Source: CAYJAY01 sp964370715
GTDB taxonomy: Bacteria > Bacillota > Clostridia > Oscillospirales > Ruminococcaceae
NCBI GenBank assembly: GCA_964370715.1
Contig: CAYJKJ010000024.1
Coordinates: 1 to 31,287 of the forward strand
Length of the DNA stretch: 31,287 nt
Direction: 5' to 3'
The notes under the pieces: model-generated
Database searches by the model: none
What the model saw: only the letters and a program-made list of their open reading frames with translations
Told to the model about the DNA's origin: nothing
In this document: piece by piece, positions 23,794-31,287 of the stretch
Layout: every line of letters begins with the position of its first letter
Numbering within the stretch: position 1 is the first letter of the stretch
Made by a program: the position numbers and the translations under genes

Positions 23794-24656
23794 ATTTAGA
23801 TAATATTGCAACTATCCAATGGTTTCCTGGACATATGACAAAAACGTTTCGAACTATCGAAACAGAACTTAAAAATGTTGATATGATAATCGAACTGCTT
23901 GACAGCAGAATTCCGTTTTCAAGCAAAAATCCGTGGCTTGAGGTTGCTTCAAAAGACAAACCAAAACTTTTGGTTTTAAACAAAAGCGACCTTGCCGACC
24001 CAAACATGACTGATCGTTGGCTAAAGTTTTATAAAAGCAAAGGATACGGCGCAATTGCGGTCACAAGTAAAGACCCGAAAACCGAGAAAAAAATTGTTGA
24101 GGCTTGTTTTTCGCTTATGCAAAACAAGATACAAGCTCTTCAAAAAAAAGGTATGGTTAACGCAACGATTAGGGCGATGGTTTTGGGGGTTCCGAACGTT
24201 GGTAAATCGACCCTTATAAACTGTCTTGCGAAAAGCTCCAAAACAAAGGTTGCAGACCGTCCGGGAGTTACAAGGGGTAAACAATGGATATCCCTCAAAG
24301 GAATCGATCTTCTCGATATGCCGGGGGTTCTTTGGAACAAGTTCGAGGACAAAAAGTCTGCGGTGCTTCTTGCTATATCGGGTGCGATTAAAGATGATGT
24401 TGTTGATATAACCGAGCTTTCGTGTGTTCTTCTTGAAATGCTCTCTTCAACAAACAAACAACAACTTATCGAGCGATATAAACTGGATGAACAGTTGCCC
24501 GAGCAAGGCGGAGAGATTTTAGAACAGATTGCTCTTAAAAGAGGAATGATAGTTTCAAAGGGTGAACCCGATTATGACCGAGCTGCCATAACCGTTATCG
24601 ATGAATTTCGGGGAAACAAGCTTGGAAGAATAACGCTAGAGGAGCCGCCGGAATAG
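23790..24656 (+). CDS. rbgA: Ribosome biogenesis GTPase RbgA (YlqF)
   Basis: The 288-residue protein is a circularly permuted GTPase: G4 (NKSD, 64-67) precedes G1 (GVPNVGKST, 133-141) and G3 (DMPG, 176-179). The N-terminal WFPGHMTKTFR motif and a C-terminal RNA-binding extension are typical of RbgA, which promotes late maturation of the 50S subunit. It overlaps lepB by four bases and abuts rnhB. This order is common in Bacillota. Confidence 0.95.
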   Translation: MNLDNIATIQWFPGHMTKTFRTIETELKNVDMIIELLDSRIPFSSKNPWLEVASKDKPKLLVLNKSDLADPNMTDRWLKFYKSKGYGAIAVTSKDPKTEKKIVEACFSLMQNKIQALQKKGMVNATIRAMVLGVPNVGKSTLINCLAKSSKTKVADRPGVTRGKQWISLKGIDLLDMPGVLWNKFEDKKSAVLLAISGAIKDDVVDITELSCVLLEMLSSTNKQQLIERYKLDEQLPEQGGEILEQIALKRGMIVSKGEPDYDRAAITVIDEFRGNKLGRITLEEPPE

Positions 24657-25262
24657 ATGTTAAGCGAACTAAAACAGTTTGACAATGATTTTAAAAAAGA
24701 ATATGGCGAAATTATTGCAGGTGCGGATGAAGCCGGCAGAGGTCCTCTTGCAGGTCCTGTGTGCTGTGCGGCGGTCGTGTTGAAACAAGATGCCAATATA
24801 AAAGGGATAAACGACAGCAAAAAGCTTTCGGAGAAAAAAAGAGAAGCGCTGTTTGATGTTATAATCGAAAACTGCGTTTCTTATAGCATTGTTTTTTTGG
24901 ATAACGACAAGATAGATGAAATTAACATTCTTCAAGCGTCGCTTTTGGGGATGAAACAAGCGGTTGAACAACTTTCGGTCGTTCCGAATGTTGCGCTTAT
25001 CGACGGAAACTTTTCGGTTGAAACTGATGTTTGCAGTGTGTTGGCGGTCGTTAAAGGGGATATGAAAAGCGAAAGCATTGCGGCGGCATCAATTCTTGCA
25101 AAAGTTTCGAGGGATCGATATATGAAACAGCTTGACACCGAGTTTCCCGAATATGGTTTTGCGAAACATAAAGGGTATCCAACCAAAGCTCATTATCAAG
25201 CTATCGATAGTTTTGGTATAACAAAATATCATAGAAAAAGTTTTTTGAAAGGGCGAGTTTAG
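24657..25262 (+). CDS. rnhB: Ribonuclease HII
   Basis: The 201-residue protein has the type 2 RNase H signature GADEAGRGPLAGP with D24 and E25, the third acid in ALIDGN and the fourth in KVSRDRYM. The C-terminal GYPTKAHYQAI stretch is also conserved. It cuts RNA in RNA-DNA hybrids and removes single ribonucleotides from DNA. The ATG follows the rbgA stop with no gap. Confidence 0.95.
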   Translation: MLSELKQFDNDFKKEYGEIIAGADEAGRGPLAGPVCCAAVVLKQDANIKGINDSKKLSEKKREALFDVIIENCVSYSIVFLDNDKIDEINILQASLLGMKQAVEQLSVVPNVALIDGNFSVETDVCSVLAVVKGDMKSESIAAASILAKVSRDRYMKQLDTEFPEYGFAKHKGYPTKAHYQAIDSFGITKYHRKSFLKGRV

Positions 25263-25616
25263 ATGGTTAAAAAAATGTTGGGGCTTTGCGGCGAACAAAA
25301 AGCTCTTGAGTTTCTCGTTCAAAATGGCTATAGCTTGGTTGAACAAAACTATAGTTCAAGATTTGGCGAGATAGATTTAATAGTTAAAGATGATAAATAC
25401 ATCGTTTTTGTTGAGGTTAAAACTCGAAAACAAAACCCGGCAATTTCTGGGCTTGAAAGCATAACCCCAAATAAACAACGAAAAATTATTGTAACTGCAG
25501 GGCAGTATATCTTGAAAAGCTCAACCGATCTACAACCTCGTTTCGATGTTGTAACGGTCACGCATACAAACGGCGAATATACCATCGATCAACACATTAA
25601 AAATGCATTTCATTAA
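25263..25616 (+). CDS. YraN family protein (UPF0102)
   Basis: The 117-residue protein has the nuclease-like core of the YraN family: GEQKALEFLVQNGY, then RFGEIDLIVKDD and FVEVKTRKQ, with an E-I-D...E-V-K pattern like that of restriction-endonuclease folds. Its biological role is not settled. It starts immediately after the rnhB stop, the usual neighbour of this family. Confidence 0.92.
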   Translation: MVKKMLGLCGEQKALEFLVQNGYSLVEQNYSSRFGEIDLIVKDDKYIVFVEVKTRKQNPAISGLESITPNKQRKIIVTAGQYILKSSTDLQPRFDVVTVTHTNGEYTIDQHIKNAFH

Positions 25617-25633
25617 TTATAGGGGATTTTAAT

Positions 25634-27109
25634 ATGTATTATACATCGACAAGAAACAGCGATATAAAACTAAAAGATTATCAAGCTATATTAAAAGGAA
25701 TAAGCGACGACAAAGGCCTTTTTGTTCCAAGCGAACTTCCGTCTTTTTCTCTTGATGAAATAACGGAACTTTCCAACAAAAGTTATGCTGAGGCTGCGGC
25801 GTTTATCGTTTCAAGACTGCTTGAGAATTTTCCCAAAGATCAACTTGAACAGCTGTCAAAAGAGGCATACAGCTCTTTCGACAGCAACAACGCAGCGCCG
25901 TTATACAAGCTTGATAAAACAACCTCTGTTTTGGAGCTTTGGCATGGCCCTACTGCGGCGTTTAAAGATATTGCGTTGCAACTTATGCCCCGCCTTTTCT
26001 TTGCTTCGAAACAAAAAGATGATAACAAAAACACAACGTTAATAATCGTAGCAACATCAGGAGACACAGGAAAAGCCGCTCTTGAAGGATTTTGCGACGT
26101 AGAGGGAACAAAGATAGCGATTATGTATCCTCGCTATGGGGTTTCAGAAACCCAAAGGCTACAGATGGCCACCCAAAAAGGGGACAATGTTTTTGTTGCG
26201 GGCATAGAAGGAAACTTTGATGATGCCCAAAGAATAGCAAAAACGCTAATGACGAGCAATGAATTTATAGAGGCTATGGCGCAACAGAACATCGAGCTTT
26301 CGAGCGCAAACTCGATAAACTGGGGGCGGTTGGTTCCGCAGATTGTTTATTATTTTTGGAGCTACAACACCCTTGTAGAAGACGGAACGATAAAAAAGGG
26401 AGATAGCATAAATTTTTGCGTTCCAAGCGGAAACTTTGGAAACATCCTCGCCGGATACTACGCAAAACTAATGGGGGTTCCCATTAATAAACTTATCTCT
26501 GCTTCAAATATAAACGATGTTTTGTTTGATTTTATCAACAGTGGAAAATACATTGCAAAAAGAGATTTTCATAAAACCATATCGCCCTCGATGGATATTT
26601 TAGTTTCAAGCAACATCGAAAGGCTGTTATATTTAGTTTCAAACGGCAACACAAACAACGTTAAAACTTATCTTGAAAACCTTGAACAAAACGGAAGTTA
26701 TAAGCTTGACGAAACAGAGTTTTCAGCGATTAAAGAAATTTTCAAAGCATATCGTTGCGATGAAAACGAAACCGCAACCGAGATTAAAAGAGTGTATGAT
26801 AGTTTTGGATATCTAATCGATCCACACACAGCGGTAGCTACTAGCGCATATAACCAATACAAAGCCGAAACAGGCGACGATTTACACACCGTTGTTGTGT
26901 CGACCGCAAGCCCCTTTAAGTTTTCCGAAAGCGTTATTAAAGCGCTGTTTAACAAAGATGTTAACGACCAAGCAGTTGAAACTCTTGAACAGCTCACAAA
27001 AGAAAAAGCCCCCGAATGTTTAAGAGGCCTTAAACAAAAGGAAGTGCGGTTTGAGGGTTGTTATAAACAAGATGAGATTGAGCCGTTGTTTTTTGAATTT
27101 GTTAAATAA
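25634..27109 (+). CDS. thrC: Threonine synthase
   Basis: The 491-residue PLP enzyme converts O-phospho-homoserine to threonine. The N-terminus (MYYTSTRN, ISDDKGLFVP) matches the long bacterial and fungal-type ThrC class. The PLP lysine is K111 in HGPTAAFKDIALQ, and the PLP phosphate loop TSGDTGKAALEGF follows. AGGGGAT precedes the ATG. It is co-directional with yraN after an 17-bp gap; no threonine-pathway partner is adjacent. Confidence 0.95.
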   Translation: MYYTSTRNSDIKLKDYQAILKGISDDKGLFVPSELPSFSLDEITELSNKSYAEAAAFIVSRLLENFPKDQLEQLSKEAYSSFDSNNAAPLYKLDKTTSVLELWHGPTAAFKDIALQLMPRLFFASKQKDDNKNTTLIIVATSGDTGKAALEGFCDVEGTKIAIMYPRYGVSETQRLQMATQKGDNVFVAGIEGNFDDAQRIAKTLMTSNEFIEAMAQQNIELSSANSINWGRLVPQIVYYFWSYNTLVEDGTIKKGDSINFCVPSGNFGNILAGYYAKLMGVPINKLISASNINDVLFDFINSGKYIAKRDFHKTISPSMDILVSSNIERLLYLVSNGNTNNVKTYLENLEQNGSYKLDETEFSAIKEIFKAYRCDENETATEIKRVYDSFGYLIDPHTAVATSAYNQYKAETGDDLHTVVVSTASPFKFSESVIKALFNKDVNDQAVETLEQLTKEKAPECLRGLKQKEVRFEGCYKQDEIEPLFFEFVK

Positions 27110-27122
27110 GAGGTGTTTTTAG

Positions 27123-27812
27123 ATGGCGTTGTTCGTTATTTCAGATCTCCATCTTTCTCTTGGCGGTTCAAAACCCATGGATATATTCCAAGGTTGGGAA
27201 AACCACACCGAGCGTATTTTAAACAACTGGAACAATCAAGTTAGCGATAGCGACACCGTTGTTGTTCCGGGGGATATCTCATGGGGAATGAGTTTAAAGG
27301 AAGCTTTTGCTGATTTTAAGTTTATCGATGATCTACCCGGGAAAAAGATACTGTTAAAGGGTAATCACGATTATTGGTGGACAACGATGACCAAGATGAA
27401 TGAATGGCTTTTGGAAAATGAATTTAACTCAATATCGATTTTAAACAACAACTGCGTTGAAGCAGAAGGCGTTGCGATATGCGGAACTCGAGGTTGGATG
27501 ATAGAGGAAGCCTCGGAGCATGACCGCAAGATCTTTAAAAGGGAATGTTCAAGGCTTGAGGCATCCCTTCAAGATGCTAATAAAAAGGGAATAGAGCGGA
27601 AATTAGCGTTTCTTCATTATCCGCCAATATTTAATCATGTTAAGGCAGACGAGATTATAGAGGTTTTAAATCGATATTCCGTTGAACATTGCTTTTATGG
27701 TCATCTACATGGCTATAGCATAGGTGGAGCGATCAACAGCGAGATAGAGGGGATAAAATATAAACTTGTGTCTGCGGATTATCTTAAATTTAGCCCGTAT
27801 AGGATTTTTTGA
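27123..27812 (+). CDS. Calcineurin-like metallophosphoesterase
   Basis: The 229-residue protein has all metal-binding motifs of the family: SDLHL (D8, H10), PGDISWG (D51), GNHDYWW (N81, H82), FLHYPP and the closing GHLHG. It is cytoplasmic, as no signal or membrane segment is present. The substrate cannot be told from sequence. An AGAGGTG ribosome site lies 13 bp after thrC, so it is probably in the same transcript. Confidence 0.93.
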   Translation: MALFVISDLHLSLGGSKPMDIFQGWENHTERILNNWNNQVSDSDTVVVPGDISWGMSLKEAFADFKFIDDLPGKKILLKGNHDYWWTTMTKMNEWLLENEFNSISILNNNCVEAEGVAICGTRGWMIEEASEHDRKIFKRECSRLEASLQDANKKGIERKLAFLHYPPIFNHVKADEIIEVLNRYSVEHCFYGHLHGYSIGGAINSEIEGIKYKLVSADYLKFSPYRIF

Positions 27813-27837
27813 TAATTTAGCGATCTGAAACAGATAG

Positions 27838-27879
27838 AAAAAAGCTTTGGCGAATGATAAAAAACGCCAAAGCTTTTTT
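27838..27879. terminator. Bidirectional terminator between convergent genes
   Basis: AAAAAAGCTTTGGCG (27838-27852) pairs perfectly over 15 bp with its complement (27865-27879), with a 12-nt loop. A-run and T-run flank the GC-containing stem on both sides. It serves the metallophosphoesterase transcript and the opposing GH2 transcript. Confidence 0.92.
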
Positions 27880-27898
27880 GTGCTTTGATAAAAAAGGT

Positions 27899-29599
27899 TT
27901 AAAGAAATTTGAATATATCGGAAAGTTCTTCGGGTTTAACCTTTGAAGACTTGCGGTCAAAACTTAAAAGACCGTTTATTTCTTGTTCAACATCCGAAAG
28001 TTGGGTATAGATGCAAGCGCTAAGCCCCATATCCTTTGCCGGAACAATCTGGTTTTCATAAAGATCTCTTAACGCTTCAACAAACTCAGATCTTGTTTTG
28101 AGCTTTTTATAACTGAAAGCTCTTTTTGAAAGATCGATTTCATTTTCTTTATAAGAAAAACCGCCAAACTCGCTTAGGATAACTGCTCGATTAAGGGCGT
28201 CTTTTTTATATTTATAACGCCTGAAATAGATATGCAAGCTTTTAAAATCACCAATACCTTGATCGTGCCAACCGCTTGCATGGTCTACTAATCTTGTTGG
28301 ATCAAGCTTTTTCGTTATGTCGTATGCCTTTTGAGCGTCAAACTGCCCCCAACCCTCGTTGAACGGCACCCACATGACGATTGAGGGGCTGTTTTTAAGA
28401 GAATTAATCATCTCTTCAAGTTCGATGTAATATTCCTTTTTAGCCGCTGTATCTTGGCGAGCGAACGCTTTGTAGTTGTTGTCTTTAATCGAGAACGGGA
28501 TAAATGCCGGTGCGGTTATAACGGGGAGTTTGTATTCGCCGCCACCATTTATCATATCCTGCCAAACCATCATTCCAAGCCGGTCACAGTGATAATACCA
28601 CCTTAAAGGTTCAATCTTGATATGTTTTCTAAGCGTGTTAAAGCCCAACTTTTTCATCATTTCGATATCATATATCAAAGCGCTGTCGCTGGGTGCTGTA
28701 TATAATCCATCGCTCCAATAGCCTTGATCTAAAACGCCGTTGCAGAAATATTTTTTGCCGTTAAGATATAAACGTTTTGTTCCGACTTCGTCTTCTCTTA
28801 TATCAAGCAGACGCATTGCGAAATATGTTTTTATAAAATCGTTATCTGTTTTGATTTCAACATCATAAAGAAACGGTTTTTCGGGGGTCCATTCTCTAAA
28901 CCCGTTCATATCAATTGTAGCAACCTCGTTACAACTAGCGCTTGTCGTTTGTCCATCAACAGTTATTTTGCAAAAAATATCGGCGTTGCTGTTGACCGTT
29001 ATAAACACTTTTGCATTTTCAAAATCAGGGGTTATATCGACACTTTTTATATACTGTTCGGGAACACTTTCAAGCCACACCGTCTGCCATATTCCGCTTT
29101 GAGGGGTGTACCAAATTCCGCCACTGTTTGTTTTTTGCTTGCCTCTCGATTGATGCCCTTTGTCGGAAGGGTCTGTAACCTTTACCGTTAAGGTGTTTTC
29201 ACCGTCGATAAGCTGACTTGTTATATCAAAATAAAAACTAGTGTAACCCCCTTTGTGTTCGCCAACTTTTTGCCCGTTTAGTGAAACGGTTGCATGATAA
29301 TCTACAGCGCCGAAATGCAAAAAAACCTTGCCTTTGTTAAAATCCGGCGAAAGGCTAAATGTTCGATTGTACCACAGGGTGTCGGTGGGGCTAGGCTTTG
29401 TAACATCGCCCGAGAGTTCACATTCGGGGGAGAAAGGAACAACTATTTTTTCGGTATATTGGGTTGGATCCGAACCGTTTGTGACTTGAAAGTCCCATAC
29501 GCCGTTTAGGTTTATATAGCTGTCTCTATAAAACTGAGGTCTTGGATATTCGGTTAAAATATTGTTTAAATCAAGTTGTTTTGAAAAATCAGTTAACAT
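27899..29599 (-). CDS. Glycoside hydrolase family 2 protein (beta-galactosidase/glucuronidase-like)
   Basis: The 566-residue protein has the GH2 order: sugar-binding jelly roll (about 20-180, with NLNGVWDF and the GGYTSFYFDIT stretch), an immunoglobulin-like domain (about 183-270) and a TIM barrel. Likely acid/base is E415 in VPFNEGWGQFD and nucleophile E477 in ILSEFGG. No signal peptide is seen, so it acts on sugars after import. It is shorter than LacZ and close in size to beta-glucuronidases; the substrate is undetermined. Its start overlaps the end of the MFS transporter gene by 11 bases, and GGAGGA lies just upstream, so the pair forms one import-and-hydrolysis unit (inference). Confidence 0.92.
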   Translation of the reverse strand: MLTDFSKQLDLNNILTEYPRPQFYRDSYINLNGVWDFQVTNGSDPTQYTEKIVVPFSPECELSGDVTKPSPTDTLWYNRTFSLSPDFNKGKVFLHFGAVDYHATVSLNGQKVGEHKGGYTSFYFDITSQLIDGENTLTVKVTDPSDKGHQSRGKQKTNSGGIWYTPQSGIWQTVWLESVPEQYIKSVDITPDFENAKVFITVNSNADIFCKITVDGQTTSASCNEVATIDMNGFREWTPEKPFLYDVEIKTDNDFIKTYFAMRLLDIREDEVGTKRLYLNGKKYFCNGVLDQGYWSDGLYTAPSDSALIYDIEMMKKLGFNTLRKHIKIEPLRWYYHCDRLGMMVWQDMINGGGEYKLPVITAPAFIPFSIKDNNYKAFARQDTAAKKEYYIELEEMINSLKNSPSIVMWVPFNEGWGQFDAQKAYDITKKLDPTRLVDHASGWHDQGIGDFKSLHIYFRRYKYKKDALNRAVILSEFGGFSYKENEIDLSKRAFSYKKLKTRSEFVEALRDLYENQIVPAKDMGLSACIYTQLSDVEQEINGLLSFDRKSSKVKPEELSDIFKFL

Positions 29600-30884
29600 T
29601 ATGTTCCTCCGATAGTGGTTTAGTTTTTGTTATAAAATAAAGAGGGATGAAAGCTAGAAGTGTGCAAACTCCGGCAACAACAAATATTATTGCGGAGGGC
29701 GAAAAACCATTGCTTCCGTCGACCGAAACGGGATATCCGAATGTTGAAATTAAAAATTGCCCTATATATGGTCCTATAATCATGGGCAACAAAACTCTAA
29801 ACACCATACGAACACCTTGAAATCCTCCAACATCTTTGGGCGGCGTCATGTCTCTTAGCCAAGCTCCGCCAACAATGATTTTTGCAACGATGCCAAAAGC
29901 CATAACAAATATACCGATGCATAAAAACAACATATCTTTTGCCAAAGATACCAAAAAGAAACCGACAGCGGAAACTATAAGAGCAAACGCCATTGATTTT
30001 TCTTTTTTGACTTTGTCTACAGCAAATCCAAAAACAATGCCGGAAAGACCCGCAAGAAGCGTCATAACCCCGAGATACAAGCCAACTTCGCCATAGTTAA
30101 ACCCTAGGGTGTCGGTGAAATATATTATCTGGTATGGGGTAGAGATCTGCTCTGCTGCAGTGAAAACTAATGTGCAGATTAATAGCCACTTTAGCCTTTT
30201 GTCGGTTTTAAGAACTTTGAAAGAAACTGTGTTTAAAAGTTGAGTTGCGAACGATATTTCGCTTTTAGAATACTGTTGTTTGCTTTTGTCTTTCATAAAC
30301 AAACAGCCGATTATTCCGCTAGTGGCAACTATTATTCCAAGACTTACAAAGAAAACGGTGTAGCCGAAATTTTCGATAACTATGCCCGAGGCTACCGTCG
30401 TTATAACGAGAGCAACGAGAGGGAACATCTCCAATATACCGCTAACAGTTCCTCGGTTTGTTTTATCGGTTACATCGGTAATCCATGCATTAAAACAAGC
30501 ATCGTTTGCGGTTGAACCGAAAAATGTCATTATGCAATCGAGTATTATTAATAGAACAATCGATAGTATTGCGGTTTTTGCATACGCTGAAAGAGGGAAA
30601 AGAGCCGTTGAAATTCCCCATAATATGTAGCCAAAAAGAATAATAATTTTCCTTTTTCCAACTCTATCGCTTAATGCTCCCATAATAAACGTTGTGACGG
30701 TTGCAGTTATAGCGCTTGCAGACACCATATAAAAGATTATTTCAGGATTTTGCGAGATTTCGTCGTTAACAAATGTGTTAAACCAAGTGTTTTCGACCGC
30801 CCAAGCAACCTGACCCGAAAGAGCAAGCAAAACTATTGCGAGCCAGTTGGTTGTAGATATCCTTGTTTTTTGTTTGAGATTCAT
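29589..30884 (-). CDS. MFS transporter, probable glycoside (GPH-like) symporter
   Basis: The 431-residue protein has about 12 membrane segments and the MFS loop motif GALSDRVGKRK between segments 2 and 3, with a second copy-like GFAVDKVKKEK after the central loop. AWAVENTWFNTF near the N-terminus resembles sugar-cation symporters. I placed the start at the ATG whose first base is 30884 because GAGGTG lies 5 bases upstream; the longer frame has no ribosome site. Overlap with the GH2 gene suggests that it imports the glycoside that the hydrolase splits. The transported substrate is not known. Confidence 0.88.
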   Translation of the reverse strand: MNLKQKTRISTTNWLAIVLLALSGQVAWAVENTWFNTFVNDEISQNPEIIFYMVSASAITATVTTFIMGALSDRVGKRKIIILFGYILWGISTALFPLSAYAKTAILSIVLLIILDCIMTFFGSTANDACFNAWITDVTDKTNRGTVSGILEMFPLVALVITTVASGIVIENFGYTVFFVSLGIIVATSGIIGCLFMKDKSKQQYSKSEISFATQLLNTVSFKVLKTDKRLKWLLICTLVFTAAEQISTPYQIIYFTDTLGFNYGEVGLYLGVMTLLAGLSGIVFGFAVDKVKKEKSMAFALIVSAVGFFLVSLAKDMLFLCIGIFVMAFGIVAKIIVGGAWLRDMTPPKDVGGFQGVRMVFRVLLPMIIGPYIGQFLISTFGYPVSVDGSNGFSPSAIIFVVAGVCTLLAFIPLYFITKTKPLSEEHNVN

Positions 30885-30958
30885 TAAAACACCTCTAATT
30901 TTTATTTGCAAAAAAATCAAATTAAATCAATTGGTTTCGGAGAAATTAAACTGCATTA

Positions 30959-30987
30959 ATTGTATCACAAAATAGACAAAACATAAA
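30959..30987 (-). promoter_or_regulatory. Probable promoter of the MFS-GH2 operon
   Basis: On the minus strand, TACAAT (complement of 30959-30964) is preceded by TG one base upstream, an extended -10. The -35 region (TTTATG, 17 bp upstream) is weak. The implied leader is about 70 nt. Confidence 0.5.
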
Positions 30988-31014
30988 TATAATTTACTGT
31001 TTGAGGTTTTAATA

Positions 31015-31036
31015 AAACTGAAGGATGTTTCAGTTT
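31015..31036. promoter_or_regulatory. Inverted repeat upstream of the MFS-GH2 promoter
   Basis: AAACTGAA (31015-31022) and TTCAGTTT (31029-31036) form an 8-bp dyad with a 6-bp spacer, about 50 bp upstream of the -10. A half-site AAACTG recurs near 30947-30952, close to the predicted start. It could bind a regulator of the sugar operon; no regulator gene is adjacent. Confidence 0.35.
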
Positions 31037-31076
31037 GAAAAATGAATAAACAAAATAAAAAACAAAGGGAAAACTA

Positions 31077-31105
31077 TTGACTTAATTTAAAAAAACCGCT
31101 ATTAT
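31077..31105 (+). promoter_or_regulatory. Promoter of tRNA-Ser
   Basis: TTGACT (31077-31082) and TATTAT (31100-31105) are separated by 17 bp. The predicted start (about 31112) is 17 nt before the tRNA. The -10 lies inside the hairpin at 31094-31117. Confidence 0.7.
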
Positions 31106-31117
31106 ATTATAGCGGTT
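31088..31117 (-). terminator. Minus-strand intrinsic terminator overlapping the tRNA-Ser promoter
   Basis: AACCGCTAT (31094-31102) and ATAGCGGTT (31109-31117) form a perfect 9-bp hairpin with a 6-nt loop. On the minus strand it is followed by a T-run (complement of 31088-31095). It would stop transcripts arriving from the right end before they enter the MFS promoter region. Confidence 0.6.
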
Positions 31118-31128
31118 AAAAATAATAT

Positions 31129-31220
31129 GGAGATGTCGCCTAGCTTGGTCGAGGGCGCACGATTGGAAATCGTGTAGGTCTTAACGGATCTCGAGGGTTC
31201 GAATCCCTCCATCTCCGCCA
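31129..31220 (+). tRNA. tRNA-Ser (GGA)
   Basis: The 92-nt class II tRNA has acceptor GGAGATG/CATCTCC, anticodon arm CACGA-TTGGAAA-TCGTG giving anticodon GGA, a long variable arm, T stem GAGGG/CCCTC, discriminator G and encoded CCA. It decodes UCC and UCU. Confidence 0.96.
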
Positions 31221-31258
31221 AAAAAAACAAACACCCAAATAGGGTGTTTGTTTTTTTT
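31221..31258 (+). terminator. Terminator of tRNA-Ser
   Basis: CAAACACCC (31228-31236) pairs with GGGTGTTTG (31242-31250) around a 5-nt loop, extended by an A-run and a T-run of eight. It begins directly after the tRNA CCA and is symmetric enough to work in both directions. Confidence 0.9.
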
Positions 31259-31287
31259 GGCGAAAAGAGATGGGGGGATTCGAAAGC
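31258..31287 (-). pseudogene. Inverted, degenerate copy of a tRNA-Ser 3' end (window edge)
   Basis: Read on the minus strand this stretch holds TTCGAATC, then CCCCCCATCTC, then TTTT, then CGCCA. It matches the T loop, T-stem 3' side and acceptor end of the neighbouring tRNA-Ser, but with a 4-nt insertion in the acceptor and a T-arm 5' side that does not pair. It is cut by the window end, so a divergent functional tRNA on the minus strand cannot be fully excluded. Confidence 0.4.

Noticed and set aside
30885..30920. Longer N-terminus for the MFS transporter
   Set aside because: The GAGGTG ribosome site lies inside this extension and is correctly spaced for the start at 30884.

Overview
The window is AT-rich, uses the standard code and has encoded CCA ends on its tRNAs. 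It reads as a Gram-positive Bacillota chromosome, most likely a Clostridia-type (Oscillospirales-like) organism; this assignment is inference. Supporting signs are the division and cell-wall (dcw) order mraZ-rsmH-ftsL-pbp-murE-murF-mraY-ftsW-murG-ftsQ-ftsZ, the block lepB-rbgA-rnhB-yraN, strong GGAGG-type ribosome sites, several TTG starts and a MurE with the DNPR motif of meso-diaminopimelate-adding enzymes.

Layout. Positions 1-421 hold a tRNA cluster (Asn partial, Met-type CAU, Trp, Thr) closed by a terminator. Positions 489-5412 hold a two-gene signalling operon: a REC-HD-GYP response regulator, probably a cyclic-di-GMP phosphodiesterase, and a 1215-residue hybrid histidine kinase (PAS-PAS-GAF-HisKA-HATPase-degenerate REC-REC-Hpt). 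Positions 5562-17293 hold the dcw operon, started by two overlapping sigma-A-like promoters and four TGG boxes spaced exactly 10 bp apart, the expected MraZ operator. ftsZ follows from its own promoter, then a uridine phosphorylase and a 1227-residue coiled-coil protein with a DivIVA-like N-terminus. Positions 23203-27812 hold signal peptidase I, RbgA, RNase HII, YraN, threonine synthase and a metallophosphoesterase. A bidirectional terminator separates these from a minus-strand MFS transporter and GH2 glycosidase operon. The window ends with tRNA-Ser(GGA), its terminator and an inverted, degenerate copy of the tRNA-Ser 3' end.

How the genes work together. MurE, MurF, MraY and MurG build lipid II. 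FtsW and the PASTA-bearing PBP polymerise and cross-link it at the septum. FtsL and FtsQ belong to the divisome bridge and FtsZ forms the ring. murD, murC and ftsA are absent from their usual places in the cluster.

The least ordinary items are: the giant DivIVA-like repeat protein after ftsZ; a compact three-way-junction DNA/RNA element between ftsL and the PBP gene; a 34-codon ORF with a strong ribosome site that overlaps the mraY start; an FtsZ tail without the usual proline-containing C-terminal peptide; and a terminator hairpin lying on the tRNA-Ser promoter. No CRISPR array, insertion sequence, phage or defence system was seen. Nothing here proves a wholly new system; the coiled-coil protein is the best candidate for undescribed biology.
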